Source: Anderseniella sp. (lineage in GTDB: Bacteria; Pseudomonadota; Alphaproteobacteria; Rhizobiales; Aestuariivirgaceae). From it: a stretch of 64,000 bases of DNA. The notes below the pieces were generated by a model. That model worked only from the letters and a program-made list of their open reading frames with translations. It did no database searches and was not told the origin of the DNA. This document shows, in pieces, positions 34,726 through 45,070 of this stretch. Each line of letters starts with the position of its first letter. Position 1 is the first letter of the stretch. A program made the translations under genes and the position numbers. The stretch is from NCBI GenBank assembly GCA_030626025.1, contig DAOUPT010000007.1, positions 24,158-88,157 on the forward strand. Reading direction: 5' to 3'.

Positions 34726-37296
34726 TTATCCTGCTATCGCCTGTTTGGCTTGTACTAGTTCTGTAATCGGTGTCGAGGACGCAGGACCGGCGATCGGGAA
34801 CCGGCAAATGACTGTGGTCCCTTTGCCCGGTTTGGACAACAATGAAACCTGACCACCATGCAGTTCAACGAAGCTCTTTACGATGGCCAACCCAAGACCG
34901 GGGCCACGGTGTCCACCGACAATTGGTTTTGACTGAAAGCGCTCAAAAGCCTGTTTCTGAAACTCGGGCTCCATACCCCGACCGGTGTCGGCAACCCACA
35001 TAACGATATTATCACCGTCACGTTTTGCGCCAAGCCGGACGGTTCCTTTCTTGGGCGAAAACCCTATTGCGTTGGCGAGTAAATTACTAAAAATCTGTGA
35101 CAAGCGTTGCTCATCACCAATGAGATTTGATACATTCCCGGCGACCTCTATATTCAGGGTCAAGTCGAGTTCTTGTATTCTTGCGGTCATGGCACGGGCT
35201 GTCTTTTCAAGCAAATCTGACACTGATACTTCTGTTAGCCGCAGCTCCAAAGCCCCCGCATCAATGGCTGTCAGGTCCAGTATGGCGTCAATAATAATTA
35301 GCAAGTCATCTGAAGATGCCTGAATATGCCCCAGATATTCTTTTTGTTTTTCTTGCAGTTCGCCGGCAATGCCCATCGATAATCCTTCGGCAAAACCAAG
35401 TATATTTGTCAGGGGTGTTCTCAACTCATATGAGACATTGGATAGAAAATTGGTTTTGAGTCGATCTGCTGCTTCGAGTGCCTCGTTTTTCTCGCGTAGT
35501 GCCCGTTCAATGCCAGCACTATCACTTACATCAAGATAGGTAACAAGTGTATTGCCACCGGGTAACGGAATGGCTGCGCAATCGAATATTTTATGGTCAG
35601 ATCTTGAAATCCTATCCTGAAGAGGTTTGCGTTTTTCATTTATAGAAGTAATACAATATTTCAGATCATCCCAAATGCCACGATCATTAAACAGTGTCAG
35701 ACATTTTTTAACAATGTCATCAATATGCGGTTGTGTTCTTAAAAATTCCTGCGAGAGGTTCCAGAATTTCGAATATGACACGTTGTGCAGTTGTAATTTT
35801 CCATCGGTCCCAAACAGGGCAATACCCTCTTCAAGATTACTCAAGGTATCGCTTTGAATATCAATGAGAGCATTATAGCGACTTTCCAGACTGATTTGTT
35901 CGGTGACATTTTCATACAGGTATGTCACGCCGCCGAACGGGTGCTGTTCAGAAATCACTCGCAAAGTCTGGCCGTCAGGTAAATGCCACCAGTCCTCTTT
36001 AGCCTCAAGAGTTTTGTAGGCAGATAAGAGATCGGTTTTCCAGGCTCGGTAATTTGCCTGTTCTGGCAAGCACCGCTCAGAGCGTAATTTGTCCAGAATT
36101 TCGCTGTCACCAGGGTGGGTGTCGAGCCAATCTGAATCAAGTGCCCAGAGTTTCGCATAGGCAGCATTGTAAAACCGCAAATGTTGATCGGGTCCAAAAA
36201 TGGCTATCGCGGTCGCCAATTTGTCCAGCGTCGAAGCATGTGCCTTGATATGCATGTCCAGCTCGCGTTGAGTGTTATCGAGCGCTGTCATGTCAACCGC
36301 AAAATTGGCATCTTCCGTTTCGGTGGAGATTTTAAAAATATCCATGGTACGCCGGTTTCCGGAAATAATAACATCAACCGTGCCAACCCGACCCCGGTCA
36401 TTGCTTTTACCCCCGTCAGAATTTCCTGATTGCACTATTTTTGCCTGATCAACCAGTTTAATCGGTTGTTGTAAAACCTGTTCGACTTTTGTGGCATCAA
36501 CAGCGGTTAGATAAGCTTTGTTTATCCAGGCAAGTTTCCCCTTTTTATCATTAAGCCAAATCGGAAAAGGAGCTTGATCCAGAATAGCGCTAAGTCGTTG
36601 AACCTGTTTTCCCAACCGCCGCGTTTCATGGGAAAGATCAATTTTATTTCGACGTTCGCCGACAAGAGGGCGAAATCGCAAAGTTGCTGAACCGCCTGCA
36701 GTTCGCCCATCGGCTTCCAGCAATTCGCCGCTGGAAGTGCGTATGCCGATATTAAAAGCTTTGCCTGAACTTCGTAATTCTTCAAGAGAGCCTTGTAATG
36801 TTTCTGCCGATTCGCTGGATAACCAGGATGAAAATTCAAGTAAAGCCTGCTGTTCTGTTGGAATTTGAACAGCATCATACATATCTCCAGTGACATTTTC
36901 AGGTATGGCATTGCGACCACGCCATATAACCAGAATGCCGGGTTCTGCATTTATGACTGCCTCGGCCTGGTTCAATCGGCCCTCAATATCCTTCAGTTTT
37001 TGGCGGGATTGTGCCTCATTGCGGCTTAATTTGCGAACAACAAACAACGCCCAACCGAACACAATGATTGCCAACACAACAGTAGCAAGAGAAAAGGATT
37101 GAAAATTTCCCTGGTCAAAGAACTTTGTTGATGCAATCCCTGTTGCCGGGAAAAGAAAAATGCTAAAAAACAGACAGGTCAGCCCGCAAATAATGTTACG
37201 AACAAATACGGGTTTTTTATTTGTCGCAATTCCCATTATTGTGTGCCGTCCCCTTTCACCGGTGTGTTCGTAATATTTAAAAGGTTGCTTTGGCAA
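34726..37296 (-). CDS. divL: DivL-like PAS-containing pseudo-histidine kinase
   Basis: An 856-residue membrane protein with two N-terminal hydrophobic helices (about residues 12-70), several PAS-like domains (about 90-600), a dimerisation helix and a HATPase_c domain. The phospho-acceptor site reads SYELRTPL: Y623 replaces the His of ordinary kinases (codon TAT at 35428-35430). Tyr at this position is the hallmark of DivL, an essential cell-cycle protein that controls CckA and thereby CtrA in Caulobacter and other alphaproteobacteria. The ATPase domain keeps its N, G1 (DTGRGM) and G2 (GPGLGLAIVKSF) boxes. It lies just downstream of ahcY on the same strand. Confidence 0.85.
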   Translation of the reverse strand: MPKQPFKYYEHTGERGRHTIMGIATNKKPVFVRNIICGLTCLFFSIFLFPATGIASTKFFDQGNFQSFSLATVVLAIIVFGWALFVVRKLSRNEAQSRQKLKDIEGRLNQAEAVINAEPGILVIWRGRNAIPENVTGDMYDAVQIPTEQQALLEFSSWLSSESAETLQGSLEELRSSGKAFNIGIRTSSGELLEADGRTAGGSATLRFRPLVGERRNKIDLSHETRRLGKQVQRLSAILDQAPFPIWLNDKKGKLAWINKAYLTAVDATKVEQVLQQPIKLVDQAKIVQSGNSDGGKSNDRGRVGTVDVIISGNRRTMDIFKISTETEDANFAVDMTALDNTQRELDMHIKAHASTLDKLATAIAIFGPDQHLRFYNAAYAKLWALDSDWLDTHPGDSEILDKLRSERCLPEQANYRAWKTDLLSAYKTLEAKEDWWHLPDGQTLRVISEQHPFGGVTYLYENVTEQISLESRYNALIDIQSDTLSNLEEGIALFGTDGKLQLHNVSYSKFWNLSQEFLRTQPHIDDIVKKCLTLFNDRGIWDDLKYCITSINEKRKPLQDRISRSDHKIFDCAAIPLPGGNTLVTYLDVSDSAGIERALREKNEALEAADRLKTNFLSNVSYELRTPLTNILGFAEGLSMGIAGELQEKQKEYLGHIQASSDDLLIIIDAILDLTAIDAGALELRLTEVSVSDLLEKTARAMTARIQELDLTLNIEVAGNVSNLIGDEQRLSQIFSNLLANAIGFSPKKGTVRLGAKRDGDNIVMWVADTGRGMEPEFQKQAFERFQSKPIVGGHRGPGLGLAIVKSFVELHGGQVSLLSKPGKGTTVICRFPIAGPASSTPITELVQAKQAIAG

Positions 37297-37410
37297 TTTT
37301 ACCGATTGCTGAAGGTGGTCCCTGAAAAACCGTACGAATCAGCTAAAAATACCCGGTAATTAGTAATCAGGCAATTTTATTTAAGAGTTTTACCGGCACC
37401 CGGGCATTAA

Positions 37411-37441
37411 AAAAGAGGCTCGCATAACGAGCCTCTTTTTT
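37411..37441 (-). terminator. rho-independent terminator of ahcY
   Basis: AAAAGAGGCTCG and CGAGCCTCTTTT form a 12-bp stem with a 5-nt loop (CATAA), 23 bp after the ahcY stop on the minus strand. It is symmetrical with A and T runs on both sides. Confidence 0.9.
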
Positions 37442-37463
37442 AATTTTCGAAATGGCAAAAATT

Positions 37464-38864
37464 TTAATAGCGGTAATGTTCCACTTTATACGGGCCATCT
37501 ACCGGAACTTCAATGTAGTCGGCTTGTTCCTGCGTCAGCACGGTAAGCTTGGCACCGACCTTTTCAAGATGCAAACGGGCAACTTTTTCATCCAGATATT
37601 TCGGCAGGATATAGACATCATTGTCGTATTGATCGTTTTTGGTCCACAGCTCAATTTGCGCCAAGGTTTGGTTGGCAAATGATGCAGACATAACGAAACT
37701 TGGATGCCCTGTGGCATTGCCAAGATTAACCAGCCGACCTTCAGACAAAAGGAGCATCCGTTTGCCATCAGGAAATTCGATCTGATCAACCTGGTCTTTG
37801 ATGTTGGTCCATTTGAAGTTACGCAGGCCTTCAACCTGAATCTCATTGTCGAAGTGACCGATGTTACAGACAATTGACATGTCCTTCAGCTTACGCATGT
37901 CATCAATAGTGACAACATCTTTGTTACCAGTTGTTGTAACGACGATATCGGCACGGTGGGCCGCATCACTCAGAGTCACAACTTCATAACCATCCATGCT
38001 TGCTTGTAGCGCACAAATAGGATCAATTTCAGTAACCAGAACACGGGCACCTGATCCGCTCAGGGATTGCGCCGAACCTTTGCCAACATCGCCATATCCG
38101 CAAACGATTGCGACTTTACCAGCCATCATGACATCCGTACCGCGGCGGATACCGTCAACAAGAGACTCGCGACAACCATATTTATTATCAAACTTGGACT
38201 TGGTAACACTGTCATTCACATTAATCGCCGGGAAAGGCAGGTCGCCTTTCTTTTGCATTATATAGAGGCGGTGAACACCGGTTGTTGTTTCTTCAGAAAC
38301 ACCCTTGATGTTGCCGCGAACCTTTGAATACCAACCAGGATTTTTTTCAAGGCGGGCTTTGATTGTTGCAAACATCGCAACTTCTTCAGGGTTTGATGGA
38401 TTGGCAATCACTGACGGATCTTTTTCAGCCTTTGCGCCAAGCAGCACCAGCATTGTAGCATCGCCGCCATCATCAAGGATCATATTGGCCGTTTCGCCAT
38501 TGCCCCAGTCCAGAATGCGATCGCAATAATCCCAATATTCCTCGTATGTTTCACCTTTGGTGGCAAAAACCGGGATATTCTGCGCCGCAATCGCCGCAGC
38601 GGCCTGATCTTGTGTTGAGAAAATATTGCATGACGCCCAGCGAACTTCTGCTCCCAGTGCAACCAGCGTTTCAATCAAAACTGCTGTTTGAATGGTCATA
38701 TGCAGGGAGCCTGCAATGCGGGCACCTTTAAGCGGTTGTGATGGCGCAAATTCGTTGCGAATAGACATCAAACCGGGCATTTCGATTTCTGCAATTACCA
38801 GTTCCTTGCGGCCCCAGTCCGCAAGTGAGATGTCAGCGACAACGTAGTCGGTGAAAGTGCTCAT
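37464..38864 (-). CDS. ahcY: S-adenosylhomocysteinase
   Basis: A 466-residue NAD-dependent hydrolase that splits S-adenosylhomocysteine to adenosine and homocysteine, removing the product inhibitor of methyltransferases. The Rossmann motif [13 protein letters not shown] and the C-terminal [13 protein letters not shown] are diagnostic. The start at ATG 38864 (MSTFTDYVV) has GAGGAT upstream; an earlier in-frame ATG lacks support. No S-adenosylhomocysteine riboswitch was recognised in the leader. It has its own terminator. It would also support any methyltransferase flux linked to the MttB-type gene at 45618. Confidence 0.96.
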   Translation of the reverse strand: MSTFTDYVVADISLADWGRKELVIAEIEMPGLMSIRNEFAPSQPLKGARIAGSLHMTIQTAVLIETLVALGAEVRWASCNIFSTQDQAAAAIAAQNIPVFATKGETYEEYWDYCDRILDWGNGETANMILDDGGDATMLVLLGAKAEKDPSVIANPSNPEEVAMFATIKARLEKNPGWYSKVRGNIKGVSEETTTGVHRLYIMQKKGDLPFPAINVNDSVTKSKFDNKYGCRESLVDGIRRGTDVMMAGKVAIVCGYGDVGKGSAQSLSGSGARVLVTEIDPICALQASMDGYEVVTLSDAAHRADIVVTTTGNKDVVTIDDMRKLKDMSIVCNIGHFDNEIQVEGLRNFKWTNIKDQVDQIEFPDGKRMLLLSEGRLVNLGNATGHPSFVMSASFANQTLAQIELWTKNDQYDNDVYILPKYLDEKVARLHLEKVGAKLTVLTQEQADYIEVPVDGPYKVEHYRY

Positions 38865-38995
38865 TATAATCCTCATAAATTTTTTGAAAGGTTTTAACTG
38901 ATGCTCTGACAAGCATTTAAAAACGGAACTTTAGCGTCTGTGTCAGGCCTATATCAGTAAAAACAGCTGAACGCAATAAGGATATAAAGAAGTCT

Positions 38996-39304
38996 TTATA
39001 TTGTTTGCGCTTGATCTTCCGAATCTTCGCCAAACTTTTGCTGCACTAGCTGTTTCAGAGCCGCCAATGCTTCCTTGCGATCACAGCCACAAGCAAAAAC
39101 CACGATTTCGGTTCCCGGGCTCGCCCCCAGCATCATTAATCCCATTATTGATGTACCCGGTACACTTTGACCTTTGCAGGTCACAGTTATCTGTGCCTCA
39201 AATTGTTCTGCACACTTCACAAATTTAGCCGATGCGCGGGCATGCAACCCTCTTACGTTTTCAATCTGCAACCTACAGCTGCTGGAATCGCTATCACTCA
39301 CCAA
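38996..39304 (-). CDS. ptsH: HPr phosphocarrier protein
   Basis: A 102-residue HPr-family protein. The active-site His is H21 in GLHARAS and the regulatory Ser lies in GTSIMGLMML, the substrate site of HPr kinase. The start is TTG at 39304 or the adjacent GTG at 39301; GGGG lies 7 bp before the TTG. It follows EIIA-Man and hprK, forming the incomplete alphaproteobacterial PTS used for regulation rather than sugar uptake. The C-terminus has a short acidic tail. No EI gene is in the window. Confidence 0.92.
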   Translation of the reverse strand: MVSDSDSSSCRLQIENVRGLHARASAKFVKCAEQFEAQITVTCKGQSVPGTSIMGLMMLGASPGTEIVVFACGCDRKEALAALKQLVQQKFGEDSEDQAQTI

Positions 39305-39321
39305 ATTTCAGCCCCAAATTA

Positions 39322-39723
39322 TTATTGCCCGTCAAGCAGTTGGCTTGCCGCATTGATATATTTGCGTCCCGAGTAGAGCGCCTGAGCGACAGTCTCTTCC
39401 AACGAACTTTCTTTTCTTATGCTGGCAATTTTAATCAGCATTGGCAAATTGGCACCAGCGATCACCTCAAGTTTATCGCGGTCCATCATTGAAATTGCCA
39501 GATTGGAGGGCGTTCCACCAAACATATCTGAGACAACAATGACACCATGACCTTCATCAACGCTTTCAATAGCGCTGATAATGTCGTCCCGTCTGCTTTC
39601 AATATTATCGCAGGGGTCAATCGAAATCGTTGCAAACATTTGTTGTTCGCCAACAATATGCTCCAGCGCAATTCGAAACTCTTGCGCCAACGCCCCATGT
39701 GTTACCAGAACGACTCCAATCAT
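39322..39723 (-). CDS. PTS EIIA component, mannose family
   Basis: A 133-residue EIIA-Man-type protein. The phosphorylated His is H9 in VLVTHGALA, and SDMFGGTPSNLA is the conserved family segment. The start MIGVVLVTHG is chosen by family alignment over in-frame ATGs at 39771 and 39747. No EIIB, EIIC or EIID genes accompany it, so it acts as a regulatory phospho-acceptor from HPr. In rhizobia this PTS branch interacts with ChvG/ChvI control of carbon and envelope genes. The gene lies between hprK and ptsH. Confidence 0.92.
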   Translation of the reverse strand: MIGVVLVTHGALAQEFRIALEHIVGEQQMFATISIDPCDNIESRRDDIISAIESVDEGHGVIVVSDMFGGTPSNLAISMMDRDKLEVIAGANLPMLIKIASIRKESSLEETVAQALYSGRKYINAASQLLDGQ

Positions 39724-39823
39724 GCCGCAATTAATCCTGCTTGCCATTATCCAACAGTTTTTAGAGGCCAAAGCCTATTGCCTAGAGGTTTTTCGCGCAA
39801 GTATTTGTTTCAAAAGATGGCAT

Positions 39824-40264
39824 TCAAGTCTGATTTTGAACAATCAATTTTAACATGGCGTTGATTTTAGCGGACGCAGAAGCGTGAAACGGATCGAGTT
39901 CAAAATTAGGTATGTCGGTGCCTAGAACTTTTGATCCCTGATTTTTCAGGTCGGGCATTCGCTCGGGGGTACAACCGGTGTTAACATCGACGATTAGGGC
40001 TAGTTCGCAACAGGCCAGGAATTCAAAAATACAAATCCCAACACCTCTAACTTCCATCAGGCCAGCCAGACTGGCGGGCGCAGAGGCAAAAATGTTTTTG
40101 TCTCTTTTGGTCAGAATAATTTGATCATCACCAACCAGGGTGCCGCCGCCCTCAATCAAACGCAAGGCCAGATCAGACTTGCCGACGCCGGAAGGTCCGC
40201 GCAACAAAACACCTTTGCCTTCCAGCGCCACACAGGTGGCGTGAACTGTTGTCAGTTCAACCAT
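39824..40264 (-). CDS. hprK: HPr kinase/phosphorylase, short alphaproteobacterial form
   Basis: A 146-residue protein containing only the C-terminal catalytic domain of HprK. Walker A is RGPSGVGKSDLALR at about residues 22-35, and an HprK-like EVRGVGI segment is at about 73-79. It phosphorylates the regulatory Ser of HPr. The N-terminal domain of Gram-positive HprK is absent, as is usual in alphaproteobacteria. The ATG at 40264 overlaps the chvG stop by 8 bp; the longer open frame to 40498 lies inside chvG and is not used. Confidence 0.93.
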   Translation of the reverse strand: MVELTTVHATCVALEGKGVLLRGPSGVGKSDLALRLIEGGGTLVGDDQIILTKRDKNIFASAPASLAGLMEVRGVGICIFEFLACCELALIVDVNTGCTPERMPDLKNQGSKVLGTDIPNFELDPFHASASAKINAMLKLIVQNQT

Positions 40265-42038
40265 ACTGGTTCTTTCGTGATTTTTTGTCGACGTCTGCCG
40301 CCGGAATTCGAACGATAAATCGCGCGCCCGAACCATCTTTGCGGTTTTCCGCTGTAATGCTACCGCGATAAGCCTCAATGATCTGGCGCGAGATGCTGAG
40401 GCCAAGGCCGGAATTTTTTCCAAATGATGCTTCCGGGCGATCCGTATAAAACCGGTGAAAAATTTTCTCCAGGTTTTCAGGTGGAATCCCAGGACCATTA
40501 TCCGCTATTGAGAATTCGACAAACTCGTTATCACGTTTCAGTGTTGTGACAATTTCCGAGCCGGTCGGTGCAAATGAGATAGCATTGGTCAACAGATTGG
40601 CAACGACCTGACCCAGACGATTATCATGTCCTTTTACGCCAAAAGTAGGTTTTTGTTTGATGCGGGAATCTGGCGTTTCTACATCCAACATTAAATTGAC
40701 GCTATTTTTGCCAGCAAGATCTTCGTGTAAATTTACCAAAGTCGCTAATAGCTGGTGCAAGTCAACCATCTGTGCCTGAGTCCGGACCAGCTCAGCATCA
40801 AGGCGCGAAGCATCTGAAATGTCTGAAATCAGGCGATCCAGCCGTTTGACATCATCATTAACAACATCGATTAGACGTTGGCGTTGTTCTTGGGTTTTGG
40901 TTAATTCCAGAGTTTCAACCGCGCTGCGCAATGATGTCAGCGGATTTTTAATCTCATGAGCAACATCAGCTGCAAAAGATTCTATCGCATCTATACGATT
41001 ATACAACGACTCAGTCATATCGCGCAGGGAACCTGAAAGATGGCCCACTTCATCGCGCCGATAAGTGAAGTCCGGGATCTCCACCCGGTTGTTGACACCA
41101 CGTCGGATTCGTTCGGCTGCTGCAGAGAGCCGTCGAATTGGTTCTGCGATGTGCCCGGCCAGAGACAGGGATAATAAGATAGCAACCAGCACAGCAACGG
41201 CAAATGTCAGTAAAACAACTTTGCGTTCTTTCTTTAAGACGTCATCAATTTCCCCACCTTTCGTCGACAGGATCAAAGCACCTTGAACTGCTTTAAAACG
41301 CTGGATCGGTACGGCCACAATGACGATAATTTCGTTCTTGTCATTGACAGTTTTTTTTGTAATTGGCAGACCGGTGAGTGCGAGCCTCACTTCTGAAAAA
41401 TCCTTGCCATTGTCAAGTCCATAAGGTTTTTGCAATGGGTAATTGTTGGCAAAAAACCAGGCATTGAACCGGGCCCACATGGTTATTATAAAACTCTGCT
41501 TTGGTGCATTTATTGGCGGCAGATCAAAGCGCAAAATTTCTCCACGTCCATAAAAATGCCGACTATCGACAACCATCTGACCATCACGATCAAAAATCCT
41601 TGCCCGGGTTGTGGTCGACGTTACCAACTGGCGAAGGACCCGTCCGGCCTGTTCGGGGTTTATCGGGAATTCGTCATCCTGAAATGCTCCACTCCCGGCT
41701 GGGTTTTTGGCACCGAGTTGTTGTTCGAGGAACAAATCGGGGTCGAGGATAAAAGTGTCCGTATCAGCCGCGGCAGTGGAAGCGACAGCTGCTGCCATAA
41801 TTTGAGCCTGCGTCATCAGGCTTTCTTCGCGAACCGCTATTAGACCTTTTCGAGTCTGGTTAAAGTATAGAATACCGGCAACCAGAAAAACCAGGCCAGC
41901 AACATTGATAAGGATAATCCGACTGGTCAGGCGGGCAGGTGCAAGCCTGTGCATCCAGCCGGAAAGACGTCGTTTTTTCCTGCTGGCACCATTTAAGCCG
42001 GTTTTGCCTGGTTTGGTGTTATCGGCACCCAATCCCAT
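40257..42038 (-). CDS. chvG: ChvG/ExoS-type sensor histidine kinase
   Basis: A 593-residue membrane kinase. TM1 is at about residues 38-60 and TM2 at about 285-305, enclosing a periplasmic sensor domain. HAMP follows, then HisKA with FAADVAHEIKNPLTSLRSA and a complete ATPase domain (DNGPGIP, GLGLSISRQI). In rhizobia ChvG/ExoS senses acid or envelope signals, with ExoR as periplasmic inhibitor, and phosphorylates ChvI. The gene is 17 bp downstream of chvI and overlaps hprK, the typical chvI-chvG-hprK-EIIA-HPr order. No exoR is in the window. Confidence 0.93.
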   Translation of the reverse strand: MGLGADNTKPGKTGLNGASRKKRRLSGWMHRLAPARLTSRIILINVAGLVFLVAGILYFNQTRKGLIAVREESLMTQAQIMAAAVASTAAADTDTFILDPDLFLEQQLGAKNPAGSGAFQDDEFPINPEQAGRVLRQLVTSTTTRARIFDRDGQMVVDSRHFYGRGEILRFDLPPINAPKQSFIITMWARFNAWFFANNYPLQKPYGLDNGKDFSEVRLALTGLPITKKTVNDKNEIIVIVAVPIQRFKAVQGALILSTKGGEIDDVLKKERKVVLLTFAVAVLVAILLSLSLAGHIAEPIRRLSAAAERIRRGVNNRVEIPDFTYRRDEVGHLSGSLRDMTESLYNRIDAIESFAADVAHEIKNPLTSLRSAVETLELTKTQEQRQRLIDVVNDDVKRLDRLISDISDASRLDAELVRTQAQMVDLHQLLATLVNLHEDLAGKNSVNLMLDVETPDSRIKQKPTFGVKGHDNRLGQVVANLLTNAISFAPTGSEIVTTLKRDNEFVEFSIADNGPGIPPENLEKIFHRFYTDRPEASFGKNSGLGLSISRQIIEAYRGSITAENRKDGSGARFIVRIPAADVDKKSRKNQYG

Positions 42039-42055
42039 CTAGTCACCTTGTCCTG

Positions 42056-42757
42056 TCAGGATTCCTTAAAGCGGTAGCCAACACCATAAAGCGTATCAAT
42101 GGCATCAAAGCTGTCATCAACGGCTTTAAACTTTTTGCGTAGCCGTTTGATGTGACTGTCAATGGTACGGTCATCCACATAAACCTGATCATCATAAGCC
42201 GCATCCATTAGCGCATCACGGCTTTTGACGATGCCGGGGCGATGGGCAAGTGATTGCAAAATGAAAAACTCCGTCACGGTCAATATGACGGGCTTGTTTT
42301 CCCAGGTGCACGAGTGCCGGTCTGGATCCATCACCAGTTTTCCGCGCTCAATTACCGACGATTTCTCCTTGTTGGTCACTTCAACGGGTTCACGGTTTTG
42401 TGCTCGCCGCAGCACCACTTTGACCCGTTCGACCAAAAGGCGCTGCGAAAAGGGTTTTCGGATAAAATCATCTGCGCCCATTTTCAGGCCGAACAACTCG
42501 TCAATTTCATCATCTTTGGAGGTCAGAAATATCACCGGAAGGTCGGATTTTTGACGCAACCTGCGCAACAATTCCATACCGTCCATACGTGGCATCTTGA
42601 TATCAAAAATGGCCATATCTGGAGGATTGTCTTCAAGGCCCTGCAAGGCGCTCACGCCGTCAGAATAAGTGTTGATTTGATATCCTTCAGCTTCAAGTGC
42701 GATTGACACCGAAGTTAAAATATTGCGGTCATCATCTACCAGTGCGATTGTTGACAT
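42056..42757 (-). CDS. chvI: ChvI-type response regulator
   Basis: A 233-residue OmpR-family regulator. The receiver has LVDDDRN at the N-terminus and the phospho-Asp in [13 protein letters not shown]. The C-terminal winged helix includes [18 protein letters not shown]. It pairs with ChvG immediately downstream. In rhizobia ChvI controls succinoglycan, motility, acid response and central carbon genes, and it lies divergent from pckA as here. ATG at 42757 is the start. Confidence 0.95.
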   Translation of the reverse strand: MSTIALVDDDRNILTSVSIALEAEGYQINTYSDGVSALQGLEDNPPDMAIFDIKMPRMDGMELLRRLRQKSDLPVIFLTSKDDEIDELFGLKMGADDFIRKPFSQRLLVERVKVVLRRAQNREPVEVTNKEKSSVIERGKLVMDPDRHSCTWENKPVILTVTEFFILQSLAHRPGIVKSRDALMDAAYDDQVYVDDRTIDSHIKRLRKKFKAVDDSFDAIDTLYGVGYRFKES

Positions 42758-43215
42758 GCTTTTTCCTGCAGCTAAAGTTTTCGTTGCAATGCGCTCTAAC
42801 GAGCGAAGTGGGACTAATTGTGGCAGCAGCTATTTTTACGAGCCGCAAATTTCCACTTGTATCGCCAGATTGCAGTAATTATGGCAGAAATATGGCAACA
42901 ACAACAGGTTGTTTCAAGACAGGGAGTGAAAAAAAACAAGCAGGGGCAGATTTTGGCTCCATTTTTGTTAAGACTAAAGAGTGAATTGTAACTGAAAAAG
43001 ATTATTGCGCTTTTCGTTGAAGTTGACTATTTTCAGTCCGTCAAGTTTGAAGCCTATCACTCGCTGCCCTGTCTGCCTGAATTAAAGGCAATAAGACTGT
43101 TCCTGCGATCTGGCATTAAATCAGCTTGGTATTCATTTTTATTCAGGGACATATCCCATCAAAGTACCATTGAGAATAAATGGTATGTGGTGCGGACAAT
43201 TAAAGGGTCATTGCT
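42758..43215. other. 458-bp divergent regulatory region chvI/pckA
   Basis: No gene is seen. It must hold the promoters of chvI (minus) and pckA (plus). It contains an inverted repeat at 43165-43185 (arms TACCATT/AATGGTA, 7-bp spacer), 30 bp before the pckA start codon, that could be an operator. A TTGACT element near 43022 is a weak -35 candidate. I cannot assign a specific regulator. Confidence 0.35.
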
Positions 43216-44814
43216 GTGGAACAGGCCGGCAGATTCAATCAAAACTATTCAATTGAGCAATCGGGCTTGAGCGGATTGGGCAAAGTTCACTATAATCTTG
43301 GTGAGGCGCAATTATATCAAATAGCCATCACCAGAGGTGAGGGCCAGATAGCTGCTGGTGGTGCGCTGTCAGTGACAACCGGCCAACATACTGGCAGGTC
43401 GGCCAACGACAAATATTACGTTCGCGACAACCAGACAGAAAATGAGATATGGTGGGATAACAACGCTGGGCTAAGCTACGATAAATTTGCTGTTTTGCGC
43501 GATGATTTTACCGCTCATGCCAAAGGTAAAGAACTGTTTGTGCAAGACCTTTATGGTGGTGCGGACTCTGAAAATAACATCAAAGTACGGATCGTGACCG
43601 AGTTTGCCTGGCACGCACTTTTTATTCGCCATCTTCTGCGGCGACCGGATCGTGATGAGCTTGATGGTTTTGAGCCACAGCTGCATATTTTTGACTTCCC
43701 ATCATTCAAAGCCAGTCCCGATCGCCACAGCACACAGTCGGAAACTGTAATCGCGGCAAGCTTGACAGACAAACTGGTTTTGATCGGCAGTACACAATAT
43801 GCCGGTGAGATCAAAAAATCTGTGTTCTCAACCTTAAATTACCTGCTACCCGAAAGGGGTATCATGCCGATGCATTGTTCTGCCAATGTTGGAGATGATG
43901 GTTCATCGGCCCTGTTTTTCGGCTTGTCCGGTACCGGGAAAACTACTTTATCGTCCGATGCAACCCGTGAGTTGGTTGGCGATGATGAGCACGGCTGGTC
44001 ACCAAATGGCATCTTTAATTTCGAGGGTGGTTGCTATGCAAAAACCATCAACTTGTCACAGCAAGCCGAGCCCGATATCTACGCTACTACCCAGCGTTGG
44101 GGTTCGGTATTGGAAAATGTAGTTCTTGATTCGGAAACCCGAGTACCGGATTTTGATGACGCGTCATTGACCCAGAATGGTCGTGTTGCCTATCCAATTC
44201 ACTATATTCCCAATGCTTCAGCAACTGGCACGGCGCCACATCCTACAAATGTAATAATGCTGACCGCTGATGCCTTTGGTGTGCTGCCACCCATTTCACG
44301 ATTGACCCCGGCTCAGGCCATGTATCATTTCCTGTCCGGTTACACTGCAAAAGTTGCCGGAACAGAAAAAGGCGTCGCTGGGACTCAGGCAACTTTTTCA
44401 ACCTGTTTCGGGGCACCCTTTATGCCACGCCATCCCAGTGTTTATGGCAATTTGCTCAAAAGCTTAATTGCCGAGCACGAGTCAACCTGCTGGCTGGTGA
44501 ATACCGGCTGGACCGGTGGTGCTTACGGCACCGGCCACCGGATGCCGATCAAAGTAACTCGGGGATTGTTGTCAGCGGCCCTTGATGGCAGTTTGAACGA
44601 TGTTGAAATGCGCATTGACCCGTTTTTCGGTTTCGAGGTACCAGTGGCAGTCGAGGGAATGGACGATAAAATTCTTGATCCTCGATCAACCTGGGACGAC
44701 CCGCAAAGCTACGACGTCCAAGCCCAAAAGCTTATTGAAATGTTCAGGGCAAATTTTGTCAAGTTTGAAGAGTACGTGGATACAGATGTGCTAAAGTCTA
44801 TGAAACCGGTTTAA
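43216..44814 (+). CDS. pckA: phosphoenolpyruvate carboxykinase (ATP)
   Basis: A 532-residue ATP-dependent PEPCK, which makes phosphoenolpyruvate from oxaloacetate in gluconeogenesis. The kinase-1 motif [11 protein letters not shown] and the segment [12 protein letters not shown] are conserved, and length matches the ATP-type enzyme. The start is GTG at 43216 with AAAGGG about 10 bp upstream. It is divergent from chvI, the rhizobial arrangement. Its stop overlaps the convergent DUF1150 gene by 4 bp. Confidence 0.96.
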   Translation: MEQAGRFNQNYSIEQSGLSGLGKVHYNLGEAQLYQIAITRGEGQIAAGGALSVTTGQHTGRSANDKYYVRDNQTENEIWWDNNAGLSYDKFAVLRDDFTAHAKGKELFVQDLYGGADSENNIKVRIVTEFAWHALFIRHLLRRPDRDELDGFEPQLHIFDFPSFKASPDRHSTQSETVIAASLTDKLVLIGSTQYAGEIKKSVFSTLNYLLPERGIMPMHCSANVGDDGSSALFFGLSGTGKTTLSSDATRELVGDDEHGWSPNGIFNFEGGCYAKTINLSQQAEPDIYATTQRWGSVLENVVLDSETRVPDFDDASLTQNGRVAYPIHYIPNASATGTAPHPTNVIMLTADAFGVLPPISRLTPAQAMYHFLSGYTAKVAGTEKGVAGTQATFSTCFGAPFMPRHPSVYGNLLKSLIAEHESTCWLVNTGWTGGAYGTGHRMPIKVTRGLLSAALDGSLNDVEMRIDPFFGFEVPVAVEGMDDKILDPRSTWDDPQSYDVQAQKLIEMFRANFVKFEEYVDTDVLKSMKPV

Positions 44815-45065
44815 TGCAATTGTATCGGCTCGAGATCATGCTCGAAGGCATTTGCAAAAGCAGTTTTTTGACTGTCTGAAATAGCCAATGGCGTACCATT
44901 GGCGCTGAACAGACAGTAGAGCTTTAAACCTTTTGGTATCTTGTCAATCTCACCGATAATATTTTGAGCATCATCGACAGAAATTGGTTTGATATAAGCC
45001 AACACACCGTCGCCAAAAAGGGCGAGGTCGTTAATTAAAAGTTTGTCGTTGAAAATTTCTGACAT
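44811..45065 (-). CDS. DUF1150 family protein
   Basis: An 84-residue soluble protein without recognisable motifs beyond the DUF1150 pattern ([14 protein letters not shown] near the N-terminus and a [11 protein letters not shown] segment). The family has no established function but is regularly encoded next to small heat-shock proteins in alphaproteobacteria. Here it begins 5 bp after the hsp20 stop and so shares that transcript. A link to proteostasis is only inferred from this pairing. Confidence 0.8.
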   Translation of the reverse strand: MSEIFNDKLLINDLALFGDGVLAYIKPISVDDAQNIIGEIDKIPKGLKLYCLFSANGTPLAISDSQKTAFANAFEHDLEPIQLH

Positions 45066-45070
45066 CAGTT

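Noticed and set aside
38865..38995. Possible S-adenosylhomocysteine riboswitch upstream of ahcY
   Set aside because: The leader lacks the conserved GC-rich riboswitch core and is AT-rich without convincing stems.
42697..42984. Plus-strand open frame across the chvI start and upstream region
   Set aside because: It overlaps chvI antisense, has no ribosome site and no recognisable product.
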